Shown here one piece after another: positions 1 through 8,974 of a stretch of 64,000 nt of DNA; within the stretch, counting starts at the first letter, position 1; each line of letters starts with the position of its first letter. The stretch is from Planctomycetota bacterium. Its GTDB lineage: Bacteria > Planctomycetota > UBA1135. The notes under the pieces were generated by a model, which was given only the letters and a program-made list of their open reading frames with translations, was not told the DNA's origin and ran no database searches. Location: positions 1-64,000 of the forward strand of contig QQUA01000016.1 in NCBI GenBank assembly GCA_008501825.1. Direction: 5' to 3'. The translations under genes were made by a program, and so were the position numbers.

Positions 1-203
1 CCACTCCAAGAAGCGGAGTTGGCTGCGGCTGCACATGTGGCTGTGGCTTTTGTGGCGCAACTACGTGCGGCCGATCACCGCCGAGGGCGAGCCCCCGACT
101 CCGGGGATGTTGCTGGGGGTGACCTCGAAGCGTTGGACCGCCAGGGAGCTGTTTCGGTGGAGGATCTTTTCTTCCTCCTACCTCCAATAGTTTGTGCCAG
201 TTT
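1..203 (+). mobile_element. 3' end of a second IS1/IS1595-like insertion sequence copy, truncated by the window start
   Basis: Bases 1-203 are nearly identical to 42602-42813 and end in the same terminal repeat CCTCCAATAGTTTGTGCCAGTTT (181-203). Confidence 0.9.
2..190 (+). CDS. transposase C-terminal fragment (partial at window edge)
   Basis: Frame reads HSKKRSWLRLHMWLWLLWRNYVRPITAEGEPPTPGMLLGVTSKRWTARELFRWRIFSSSYLQ*, matching the C-terminus of the transposase at 41772-42800; stop TAG lies inside the TIR. Confidence 0.85.
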   Translation, partial: HSKKRSWLRLHMWLWLLWRNYVRPITAEGEPPTPGMLLGVTSKRWTARELFRWRIFSSSYLQ

Positions 204-206
204 CAG

Positions 207-2921
207 TTAGAGGCCTTCCAAGTTAGCTTCCAGAGTCGCCGCCTCCTTGCTCAACTCTTTTTGCCGCTGACGTTCATGTTCCACCGTTTCGGGATCGGCA
301 TTTTCCAAAAACCGAGCATTGCTCAATTTCTTTTCCAAACCAGACAAGCCACCCTGAACCTTTTTCAACTTGCGCTCCAAAGACTTTCGCAACTTAGCCG
401 AATCAGTGCCTTCCTCGAAGGGCAAGAACACCGCCCCGCCGTAGAAGGCATCGGTACCGCATTCGGGAGGCCTTTCCAATTCGGGACTGATCGTGACTTC
501 CCCTAAGCTCGCCAAAAACAAAATCAGCGCTCGGTCCTGCTCCAAAGCTTTCCCCACTGCTTCCGATTCCACTCGAATGAGCGCAGAGGGCCGGGCGGAG
601 GGCGGCGTTTCCTGCAAGGCGCGCACGTTGCGGAAAGCCCGAACCACGTCCTGCAAACGCAAGAAATCTTCCTCCGCCTGAGGGTCCACCAAACCGGGAC
701 TTTGCGGCCAGGCCGCCACCATGCAAGCCTCGCTTTCCTTGAACCGATCTGGCAGGTGCCGCCAAAGCTCTTCGGTCATGAAAGGGACGAAGGGATGGAG
801 CAAGCGCAACCATTGCGACAACAACTTGCCCAAAGTGCAGCGAACCCGAGCCGCTTCTTCGGCTTGCGGAGTCCCCGGACCGGCATCGGCGGCGGCTCGC
901 AAGCGACGTTTGGCCGATTCCACATACCAATCGCAGAAATCGTTCCAAGTAAACCGATACAGGGCTTGAGCGGCATCATGGAAGTGATAGCCATCTAAAG
1001 CTCGACTGACTTCCTCGATTGCCGAGCTAAGACGCGATCGAATCCAACGATCTTCCAAGGCATCCCCTTCCTGGTCGGCAATCTCGCCATCGAGATGCCC
1101 CAAGACAAAGCGGGTGGCGTTCCAAATTTTATTGCAGAACCGCTGCCCGAGCTCGAAACGATTTTCCGCCAACTTCACGTCCTGACCCTCGCGAGTCAGA
1201 ATCATCAAGGAATAGCGCACCGCATCGGCGCCATAGCGCTCAATCATTTCCACTGGATCGATTCCGTTGCCGGCGCTTTTCGACATGCGCCGTCCCTTGC
1301 CGTCCAGGACCGTGGCGTGGATGTAGCAGGTGCTGAAAGGACAGCGCTCCTCCTGCGGTCGATCTTCCATGAACTCATACCCGGCCATTACCATGCGGGC
1401 CACCCACAGATAAATGATGTCCCGGGCCGTACTCAAAAATTGAGTCGGATAGAAACGAGCTAAATCCTCGGTTTTCGCCGGCCAACCCAAAGTGGAAAAA
1501 GGCCACAGCCAGGAAGAGGCCCAAGTATCGAGCACGTCTTCATCTTGCCGAACGATCGGCTTGCCGCTGACGGGATGGGCTTGGCCAATTTCCAAAGGCT
1601 TGCGGCTGGCCACCGGCACCTGGTCTTCGTCATACCAAACCGGAATCCGGTGCCCCCACCAGAGCTGCCGGCTGATGCACCAATCGCGAACGTTTTCCAG
1701 CCAGTCGAGGTAAACCTTGGTCCACCGCTCCGGCAACAGTTGCAGGGAACCGTCTTTCACCGCCTGAATGGCCGGTTGCGCCAGTTCTTTCATGCGAACG
1801 AACCATTGCTCGGAAACCAGCGGTTCAATCGCGGTTTTGGAACGGTCGCTGATGGTGACGTTGTGCACCAGATCTTCGACCTTTTCCAATAAACCCTGAG
1901 CTTCCAAATCGGCCAGGACTTGCTCCCGGGCTGCTTCCCGGCTGAGTCCGGCATAAGCTCCGGCTTCCTCATTCAAAGTGCCGTCAGGATTCAAAATATT
2001 GACGATCGGCAAGTGATGGCGGGCGCCGCGTTCGTAATCGGCGGGATCGTGACCAGGAGTCACTTTGACCGCCCCGGTGCCATAGTTCCGATCCACGGTT
2101 TCATCCCGAATCAGGGGAATCTCCCGCTCGGTCAGGGGAAGTTGCAAAATGACTTCCCGGTCGTGAGGAAAACGATCGTCGTCGGGATGCACGGCGACCC
2201 CAGTGTCCCCGAGCATGGTTTCCGGACGGGTGGTGGCGACGGCAACGAACTCCCCTTCCTTGCCCTTGATCGGATAACGCAAGGTATAAAGCTTGCCCTT
2301 GCGTTGGACGTATTCAATCTCGTCGTCGCTGACGGCGGTTTGCAATGCGCAATCCCAATTCACCAGCCGAGCGCCACGGTAAACCAGGCCTTTTTCCCAC
2401 AAGTGAACGAAAGCATCGACCACCGCCTGGGAAAGCTCTTGATCCAAAGTAAAGCGGGTGCGGCTCCAATCGCAGCTACAACCCAGACGCTTGAGTTGTT
2501 CCAAAATGCGATTGCCGTGTTCCTCCTTCCATTTCCAAATTTCGCCGACAAAGGCTTCCCGGCCCAAATCCTCTCGGGTTTGTTTGTGCTCGGCAAATAG
2601 CTTCTTCTCGACCACGGCTTGGGTAGCAATGCCGGCATGGTCGGTGCCCGGAACCCACAGGGCGTCATAGCCGCACATGCGCCGGTGACGAATCACCACG
2701 TCTTGCATGGTGTTGTTCAAGGCGTGGCCCATATGCAGCACGCCGGTTACGTTCGGCGGCGGAATGGCGATGGTGAAGGGCTTGCCTTGCGGCTTTTCCG
2801 GCGGCGAGAACAAGCCTTGGCTCTCCCAAAACCGGTAAATCGGCGTTTCGATTTCAGCCGGTTGGTAGCGGGAACTGAGGCTAGGAGCGACAGATTCAGT
2901 CATCGTGCTTGCGCGCATCAC
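207..2921 (-). CDS. valS: valyl-tRNA synthetase
   Basis: Class I aaRS: PPPNVTGVLHMGHALNNTMQD, WVPGTDHAGIATQ, GRRMSKSAGNGIDP, C-terminal coiled coil. Confidence 0.97.
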   Translation of the reverse strand: MMRASTMTESVAPSLSSRYQPAEIETPIYRFWESQGLFSPPEKPQGKPFTIAIPPPNVTGVLHMGHALNNTMQDVVIRHRRMCGYDALWVPGTDHAGIATQAVVEKKLFAEHKQTREDLGREAFVGEIWKWKEEHGNRILEQLKRLGCSCDWSRTRFTLDQELSQAVVDAFVHLWEKGLVYRGARLVNWDCALQTAVSDDEIEYVQRKGKLYTLRYPIKGKEGEFVAVATTRPETMLGDTGVAVHPDDDRFPHDREVILQLPLTEREIPLIRDETVDRNYGTGAVKVTPGHDPADYERGARHHLPIVNILNPDGTLNEEAGAYAGLSREAAREQVLADLEAQGLLEKVEDLVHNVTISDRSKTAIEPLVSEQWFVRMKELAQPAIQAVKDGSLQLLPERWTKVYLDWLENVRDWCISRQLWWGHRIPVWYDEDQVPVASRKPLEIGQAHPVSGKPIVRQDEDVLDTWASSWLWPFSTLGWPAKTEDLARFYPTQFLSTARDIIYLWVARMVMAGYEFMEDRPQEERCPFSTCYIHATVLDGKGRRMSKSAGNGIDPVEMIERYGADAVRYSLMILTREGQDVKLAENRFELGQRFCNKIWNATRFVLGHLDGEIADQEGDALEDRWIRSRLSSAIEEVSRALDGYHFHDAAQALYRFTWNDFCDWYVESAKRRLRAAADAGPGTPQAEEAARVRCTLGKLLSQWLRLLHPFVPFMTEELWRHLPDRFKESEACMVAAWPQSPGLVDPQAEEDFLRLQDVVRAFRNVRALQETPPSARPSALIRVESEAVGKALEQDRALILFLASLGEVTISPELERPPECGTDAFYGGAVFLPFEEGTDSAKLRKSLERKLKKVQGGLSGLEKKLSNARFLENADPETVEHERQRQKELSKEAATLEANLEGL

Positions 2922-3867
2922 CCTTCTCGGAAGCGGAAGGGTGGTAACGAGCCAGGGATTCTCTCAGATTCGGCGGCACCCAGCCCAACTCCTTCCGAGC
3001 CCGCTCGCATTTCAAAACCAAGCGAAGGGGTCGGGGCGGGCCTTGATAATCCTTGGCCCAGGCCGCCTCGAAGTCGGCTTTGACCGCCGCAGCCCGACAA
3101 AGTTCTACGCCAAGCTGAAAGCGACTGACGGCCTCAGCTCCGGCGAAATGAAATACCCCGGGCAACGGCCGTCGAACCCAAGCCCACAAAGCCTCGGCGA
3201 TGCAGTCCACCGCCGCCGGGCAGCGGATTTCATCTTGGAACAAGCTTGGCCGCTGGCCGGCGCCAAGGGCTTGTAATAAAGCGGTATCGGTCCCCATGCG
3301 GCCGGGGCCGGCCTGCGGGCCGAGCAGCAGCGGCAAGCGGGCCACCGTTCCTCCCGCTTCCAGAACCGCCGCCTCCGCCGCCGCTTTGCTGCGGCCGTAA
3401 AGCTGCAACGGATTCGGGGCTGCGTCTTCGGCGTAAGCTTCCGCCGTGCCATCGAACACCATGTCGGTGGAAATGAACAGAAACGGGATATCCCCTTGGC
3501 GGCAGGCTTGCGCCATTTCCACGCTGGCTTCGACGTTGACCCGCCAGGTCCGATCTGGCTCCTGTTCGCAGTCTTGGGCCCGAGTCATGGCGGCAGCGTG
3601 CATCACGAATTCGGGTTTCAAGTGCTGCACAGCGTCGGCGGCGACCCCTTCCTGCTCCAGATCCAGCCGGTGGAAAGAGGCTTCCGGCCAGGCGGCGGGC
3701 CGGCGGCGGCCGGCGAGGGCCACGGCTATATCGGCGGGTAGCGTGGCGGCCAGGCCTAGTCCCAGCACGCCCCCTGCCCCGGTTACCAAGCCTTGCTTGT
3801 TTCGTGGCTGCTCCATGGAGCCCATGTTGTTTTCTCCCTTCCCTTTATGCCAGCCCTCGAAGACCAC
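2896..3867 (-). CDS. NAD-dependent epimerase/dehydratase, RmlD-like substrate-binding SDR
   Basis: GAGGVLGLGLAATL nucleotide-binding motif, FISTDMVFDG, YGRSKAAAE; start may be the internal MGSMEQ. Confidence 0.8.
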   Translation of the reverse strand: MVFEGWHKGKGENNMGSMEQPRNKQGLVTGAGGVLGLGLAATLPADIAVALAGRRRPAAWPEASFHRLDLEQEGVAADAVQHLKPEFVMHAAAMTRAQDCEQEPDRTWRVNVEASVEMAQACRQGDIPFLFISTDMVFDGTAEAYAEDAAPNPLQLYGRSKAAAEAAVLEAGGTVARLPLLLGPQAGPGRMGTDTALLQALGAGQRPSLFQDEIRCPAAVDCIAEALWAWVRRPLPGVFHFAGAEAVSRFQLGVELCRAAAVKADFEAAWAKDYQGPPRPLRLVLKCERARKELGWVPPNLRESLARYHPSASEKGDARKHDD

Positions 3868-3884
3868 TGCTAGGATGGCCGGCC

Positions 3885-4850
3885 ATGCGCATCGGTTTGC
3901 TCGTGAATCCGCGGTCGGGTCGGGGGAAAGCCCGCAGTTTCGCTCCCCTTATGGAAACCAGTTTGCGCCGCCGGGGCCACCGCTGGGAGCGATTGGACAG
4001 CCAAGATGAAGCGGAGGCCATTCGCTGGGTGGCGGAGCGGGCGTCCGACTTCGAACGGCTCCTGGTTCTCGGTGGGGACGGTTCCCTGAATGCGGCTTTA
4101 AATGGCCTACCGGAACAGCCTCCCCCTACCGGCTTGGTGCCCCTGGGTTCCAGCAACCTTTTGGGCCGGGAAATGAAACTGCCCAAAGACCCGGACACCG
4201 TCACCACCATGTTGGAAACCGGCCGCGTCTTACCGTTGGACGTCGGCTTGCTGTCCAGCCCCGGCCTCGGCCAAAAGGGCTTGGGGCCGGAAGGCAACCA
4301 ACGGCGCAGCTTCCTTTGCTTCGACTGCGGCTACGGCGGTGAACTGATGCGGCGCATGGAGGACATCCGCCAGCGCAAATCCGGCACCGTGTTTCGGCCC
4401 CTTTATTACCCCCTGATCTTCAAGATGTTTTGGGATTGGAAACCCAAACCGCAACGAGTCATCGCCGACGGCGAGGAATTGGGCGTATTCCCTTACGTCA
4501 TCGCTTCCAGCGTCCGCTCATACGCCAGCCCTCACTTGATTCTGGGTCCGACTTGGGTAAACGACGGCTACTGGGACCTCTATGCCATGAACCGGGCGGG
4601 ATTCTGGCGTCTGCTGCCGGTGGCCATGCGCGGCATGCTTTCCCAAGTGGAAGGCTCCCCCCGGGTGCTCCACCGCCGAGTCCGGCATCTCAAGGTGGAA
4701 GGCCAACCCTCGGAGCTGCAGATCGATGGCGATTTTGCCGGCGCTTCCCCGGTAGAATTCCAGGTCACCGATTTCCGACTCCCCCTGGTGCTGCCCGCTG
4801 ATGCCCCGAGACCTGACGCCGTTGCTGGAAACGATCTCGAAAGGCTCTGA
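3885..4850 (+). CDS. diacylglycerol/lipid kinase family protein (YegS/DagK-like)
   Basis: MRIGLLVNPRSGRGKA, VLGGDGSLNAALNG, ending in a C-terminal QIDGDFAG motif; ORF track start 3804 shortened to MRIG. Confidence 0.88.
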   Translation: MRIGLLVNPRSGRGKARSFAPLMETSLRRRGHRWERLDSQDEAEAIRWVAERASDFERLLVLGGDGSLNAALNGLPEQPPPTGLVPLGSSNLLGREMKLPKDPDTVTTMLETGRVLPLDVGLLSSPGLGQKGLGPEGNQRRSFLCFDCGYGGELMRRMEDIRQRKSGTVFRPLYYPLIFKMFWDWKPKPQRVIADGEELGVFPYVIASSVRSYASPHLILGPTWVNDGYWDLYAMNRAGFWRLLPVAMRGMLSQVEGSPRVLHRRVRHLKVEGQPSELQIDGDFAGASPVEFQVTDFRLPLVLPADAPRPDAVAGNDLERL

Positions 4851-5643
4851 AGCCCCCTGGCTTCTTGCCGGCCCGTGCGCCATCGAAGGGCCGCAAACGC
4901 TGGAATATGCCCAGCAAACCGCCGAAGCCCTGGAAGGCTTAGCTTGTCGCTGGATTTTCAAAGCCAGTTTCGACAAGGCCAATCGCACCTCTTTGAGCAG
5001 CCCTCGGGGCGTGGGCCTAGGACCGGGATTGCAGATCTTGGCCGAGATTCGGCAACGGCTCCAGGTTCCGGTGGTGACCGACGTCCATCTCCCGGAACAA
5101 TGCGCCCCGGCGGCGGAAGTGGCCGACGTCCTGCAAATTCCTGCTTTTCTGGCCCGCCAAACCGACCTACTGAAGGCCGCCGGCTCCACCGGAGCGATCG
5201 TCAACCTGAAAAAGGGCCAATTCATGGCTCCGGCCGACATGGGCCCGGCCTCGAAGAAATTGGAAGCTTCCGGAGCGCGATCCGTATGGCTTACCGAACG
5301 CGGCACTTTTTTCGGCTACGGCCGATTGGTGGTGGATTTCACCGCCCTGGCCGAAATGGAGGCCCTCGGTTTCCCAGTAATGTTGGACGCCACCCATTCG
5401 GTGCAGCGTCCTGGAAGCCTGGGTGACCAGACTGGCGGGGATTGGACCTTGGCACCGTTGTTACTCCGGGCTGGAGCCGCCGCTGGTTACCACGGCTTTT
5501 TCGTGGAGACCCACCCGTGTCCGCTTTCCTCGCCTTCCGACGGTCCCAACATGATCCCGCTGGAGAACCTCCGGGAGATCATGCAGGAAGTCCTGGAGAT
5601 CGCGGAAATCCGCCGGCGACGTGCCCGCCAATTGCAACCATGA
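4801..5643 (+). CDS. kdsA: 3-deoxy-8-phosphooctulonate synthase
   Basis: LLAGPCAIEG, FKASFDKANRTSLSSPRGVGLGPGL, VTDVHLPEQ, NLKKGQF, ERGTFFGYGRLVVDF, DATHSVQ, VETHPCP. Confidence 0.96.
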   Translation: MPRDLTPLLETISKGSEAPWLLAGPCAIEGPQTLEYAQQTAEALEGLACRWIFKASFDKANRTSLSSPRGVGLGPGLQILAEIRQRLQVPVVTDVHLPEQCAPAAEVADVLQIPAFLARQTDLLKAAGSTGAIVNLKKGQFMAPADMGPASKKLEASGARSVWLTERGTFFGYGRLVVDFTALAEMEALGFPVMLDATHSVQRPGSLGDQTGGDWTLAPLLLRAGAAAGYHGFFVETHPCPLSSPSDGPNMIPLENLREIMQEVLEIAEIRRRRARQLQP

Positions 5644-7640
5644 GCCTGCCGACGATCCCGCTGCCGGCCCACTCTCCGAGCCTGGAAGACCTCCAGCAGC
5701 AGTTGCCGGATTACCGCGAGTTCCGCTGCATCGGAGCCGGGGCCATGGGCGTGGTCTTCGAGGCCTGGCACGAGCCCTTGGAACGGCAGGTGGCGGTCAA
5801 AGTGCTGCACCCCACGGTGCTCAGCAACTCGCAAACCGTGGTGCGCTTCTTCCGGGAAGCCCGGTCCATGGCGCGGCTGTCCCACCCCAACATCGTGCAG
5901 GTTCACGAAGTTGGCGGGGAAGGTCACCTGCCTTATTTCACCATGGCTCTGTTGGCCGGCGGCAGTTTGAAAGAGCGGATTCAACAGGGTGCGCTGCCGC
6001 CGCGGGATGCCGCCAGGATCAGCCGCCAGATTGCCGAAGCCCTGGAACACGCCCACGACCGCAGCAGCCTGCACCGGGACATCAAACCCGGAAACGTGCT
6101 CTTGGACGACCGGGACCAGGCTTTGCTTACCGATTTCGGCCTGGTTCGGCGAACAGATTCCGCCACCCTGACCGCCAGCGACGCCATCGTCGGGACACCT
6201 CAGTACATGAGCCCGGAGCAAGTCCGCGGGCAACGCTTGGACGGCCGCTCCGATCAATTTTCACTTGGCTCCACTCTGTATGAAATGTTGGTGGGCGAGC
6301 CGCCTTTTCAAGGGGACAATCCGGTCGCCGTTTTAAAGGCCATTTGCGACAGTCAACCCCGCTCTTTGCGCAAATTACGCCCGGAAATCCCGGCCTCCTT
6401 GGAAGCGGTGGTGATGCGGATGCTGGAAAAGGATCCGGATCGCCGTTACGCCGACATGAAAGCGGTGCGGGAAGACCTTGATCGCTATCTCCGCGGCGAA
6501 GCGGTGGAATCGACCCTACCGGGGCCGCTGACTCGCAGTTGGCGCCGCTTGCAGAGCAACCGCCTGGCCACCCGCTACGCCGCAGTGGCTTTGGTTGCGG
6601 CGATCTTGGCCAGCACCTATTTCTTCAACAACATGGCCCTGATCAGCGAGTCCAATTACAACCAGGTCTTGAATGAGATCAGCGGTTTCATCCAAGCCAA
6701 TCAAAGCGAAGAAGCGATCGCCTTAATCCAGGCCATGGATCCGGAAGACCGTCGCAAACCGGAAGTTTTGCGATTGCACTTGCAGGCGGCGGAACGAGGC
6801 GGCGACACCGGCCTGGCGACGTATCTCGGCGAACAATGGTTGGAAGCTTCCCCCCGGGACCCGGAACGTTTGGAAAAAATGTATTCGCTCTATTTGAGCG
6901 AAGGCCAACACCGAGACGCTTGGAGGGTTTTGCAAGCCCTTTGTCGGGAACGGATGGAACTTCCTCCAGGCCAGAAGATGGACTGGCGGCAAGCTCCTCC
7001 CCATTTGTTGCTGCAAGCGATTGGATTGCACCACGAAAGCAGTCGCCATGAATTGCAGGATTACCTGGCTCAATTCGCCCGCTTGCAAGAAATGGCCTCG
7101 GTTCAGGATCCTATCCTGGTCACCATCGTGCAAGATCGCATCGCCCGTTTGACCGGTTCCACCACCTTGGAATTGTCCAAGATGGAACGCTTTCTGGATT
7201 ATTTAAACGAGCATCCGGAAAACAGTTATCAGTTGGAAGCAAGCACTTATCACGCCTACTGGCTCAGCCTTTGGGCCATTTTCCAACAACACCCGTCCAC
7301 CGTGGAGGATGCCAGCGCTGCGGTTTCCAACGTCATTGCTTTAAAACCCTTCGACGTCGTGGCGTTGGAATACGGCCTGGCTTTGGCCGACTTGGTGAAA
7401 AAGCAAAGCTCCCGGGGAGGAGACGACCAATCCTTGGCCCAGGCGGAAGAATTGCAAGAGCGTTATCGCTTCATGCTGGATGCGGCCAGAGGCGCCATCG
7501 AATTGACCCGCCGCGAATTTGAAAGCTCCGCCGCGGAATTGGCGCCCCCCAGCAGCACTCAAGCCGTGGGACCCTTGGGCCGGGCTCAGGAATTCGTCGG
7601 CGGCGTGTTCCAGGGCTTGTTCGGCGGCGAATCGGAATAG
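5640..7640 (+). CDS. PknB-like serine/threonine protein kinase with transmembrane segment and C-terminal extracytoplasmic domain
   Basis: GAGAMGVVFEAWHEPLERQVAVKVL, LHRDIKPGNVLL, LTDFGL, GTPQYMSPEQVRG; TM YAAVALVAAILASTYFF; ATGA overlap with the kdsA stop. Confidence 0.92.
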   Translation: MSLPTIPLPAHSPSLEDLQQQLPDYREFRCIGAGAMGVVFEAWHEPLERQVAVKVLHPTVLSNSQTVVRFFREARSMARLSHPNIVQVHEVGGEGHLPYFTMALLAGGSLKERIQQGALPPRDAARISRQIAEALEHAHDRSSLHRDIKPGNVLLDDRDQALLTDFGLVRRTDSATLTASDAIVGTPQYMSPEQVRGQRLDGRSDQFSLGSTLYEMLVGEPPFQGDNPVAVLKAICDSQPRSLRKLRPEIPASLEAVVMRMLEKDPDRRYADMKAVREDLDRYLRGEAVESTLPGPLTRSWRRLQSNRLATRYAAVALVAAILASTYFFNNMALISESNYNQVLNEISGFIQANQSEEAIALIQAMDPEDRRKPEVLRLHLQAAERGGDTGLATYLGEQWLEASPRDPERLEKMYSLYLSEGQHRDAWRVLQALCRERMELPPGQKMDWRQAPPHLLLQAIGLHHESSRHELQDYLAQFARLQEMASVQDPILVTIVQDRIARLTGSTTLELSKMERFLDYLNEHPENSYQLEASTYHAYWLSLWAIFQQHPSTVEDASAAVSNVIALKPFDVVALEYGLALADLVKKQSSRGGDDQSLAQAEELQERYRFMLDAARGAIELTRREFESSAAELAPPSSTQAVGPLGRAQEFVGGVFQGLFGGESE

Positions 7641-7732
7641 TAGATTTCGGAGTTCATTGGCCGAATGGGGCTTCCGGCCCTTTCCGCAAAAACGGTCAAG
7701 CGCGATCAAGAAGTTCTGGATAGGGTTTCCTC

Positions 7733-8941
7733 ATGGAAATTCAAGTGTCCGATTGCCTGAGCCGGAGAAGGACTTCGAATAAAGGTCGGGGCAAAACCCA
7801 CCGCCTTCGAACTGGCTTTCTCATTGGCTTCTGCCTTGGAACTGCATTCCTGTTTTCTTCCCAAGCCAGCGGGCAAGGTCCCCTGTACCGCCTCGGCTCC
7901 GTTTCAGAAAATCAAAACCTTCGGGGCCCCTTGCAGCCTCCAGCTCAATCCGAACCTGGAGTATGGCTGGTCGAAAAGGATATTCGCCTGCATTACCAGT
8001 CCCAGGGTCGAGGGCGCCCGGTGCTGGTGGTCCACGGTGGCCCCGGCGTTCCTTATTCCAAGCCTTGGGCGGGCTTGGAAAGTTTGAAAGAAGACTTTCA
8101 GTTTTATGACTACCACCAGCGTGGTTGCGGGGAATCCAGTCGCCCCATTCAACGCTTGCACGGTTCCTTCTTGGAAAACGCCACCGCACTGGAACGAACC
8201 CTTGGCGTGGGCGCCCAAATCGCCGATATCGAACGCATCCGCCGGATATTGAACCAAGAAAAACTCCTTTTGATCGGCCACTCTTACGGTGGTTTCCTGG
8301 CCACTCTGTACGCCGCTGAATTTCCGAACCGGGTGGAGAAGTTGATTTTGGTTGCCCCGGCTGGGGTTTTAAGTCCACCGGACAAACAACGCAATTTGTT
8401 CGAACAGACCCGAAACCGTTTGCCTTCCGAAGATCGCCCGGAATTCGACAGTCTGCTTCGAAAGTACTTTGATTTCGGTTCTCTTTTCCAGAAAAGCGAC
8501 CAGGAACTGGCGGCCCTCCATCAGGAGGTCGGTCGTTTCGTACTTCAAGCCATGGGCTATCCCGAGCAGCCAGAACCAGCCAAAGCAAAGGTCGGCGGCT
8601 GGGCCGTTTTCGCCCTTTATTTCAGTACCGGAATGACCGGAGACTTCACTCCGGCCCTTAGCCGAATCCAAGCTCCGACTTTGATCCTCTACGGAGAGGA
8701 CGACACCATGTCCCTTGCCGGAGTGGAGAGTTACCGGGGAATTCCCGGTTCGACCCTGACCGCGGTGGCACGTGAGCCAGGCGGCGGGAGGGCCGGGCAT
8801 TTCCTGTTCGAAGACTGCCCGCAAACTTTCGGCCGCTTGGCCGGCACTTTTTTGAAAGAAGCATCCAAGCCAACCGAATCAAGGAAGAGCCAAGCAGCTT
8901 CCAAGGCTGGTACTTTATCCTCGGCCGTGAAGAAACCCTGA
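7733..8941 (+). CDS. secreted alpha/beta hydrolase, proline iminopeptidase-like
   Basis: N-terminal hydrophobic segment; HGGPGVPYS, DYHQRGCGESSRP, nucleophile elbow GHSYGGFLATLYA. Confidence 0.87.
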   Translation: MEIQVSDCLSRRRTSNKGRGKTHRLRTGFLIGFCLGTAFLFSSQASGQGPLYRLGSVSENQNLRGPLQPPAQSEPGVWLVEKDIRLHYQSQGRGRPVLVVHGGPGVPYSKPWAGLESLKEDFQFYDYHQRGCGESSRPIQRLHGSFLENATALERTLGVGAQIADIERIRRILNQEKLLLIGHSYGGFLATLYAAEFPNRVEKLILVAPAGVLSPPDKQRNLFEQTRNRLPSEDRPEFDSLLRKYFDFGSLFQKSDQELAALHQEVGRFVLQAMGYPEQPEPAKAKVGGWAVFALYFSTGMTGDFTPALSRIQAPTLILYGEDDTMSLAGVESYRGIPGSTLTAVAREPGGGRAGHFLFEDCPQTFGRLAGTFLKEASKPTESRKSQAASKAGTLSSAVKKP

Positions 8942-8974
8942 GAAGAGATCGATCTCACTTCCGCCGCCGTCCGG

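Noticed and set aside
403-948. 181-aa antisense/alternative frame ORF within valS
   Set aside because: valS frame continues through with conserved anticodon-binding and coiled-coil regions; this frame has no motifs.
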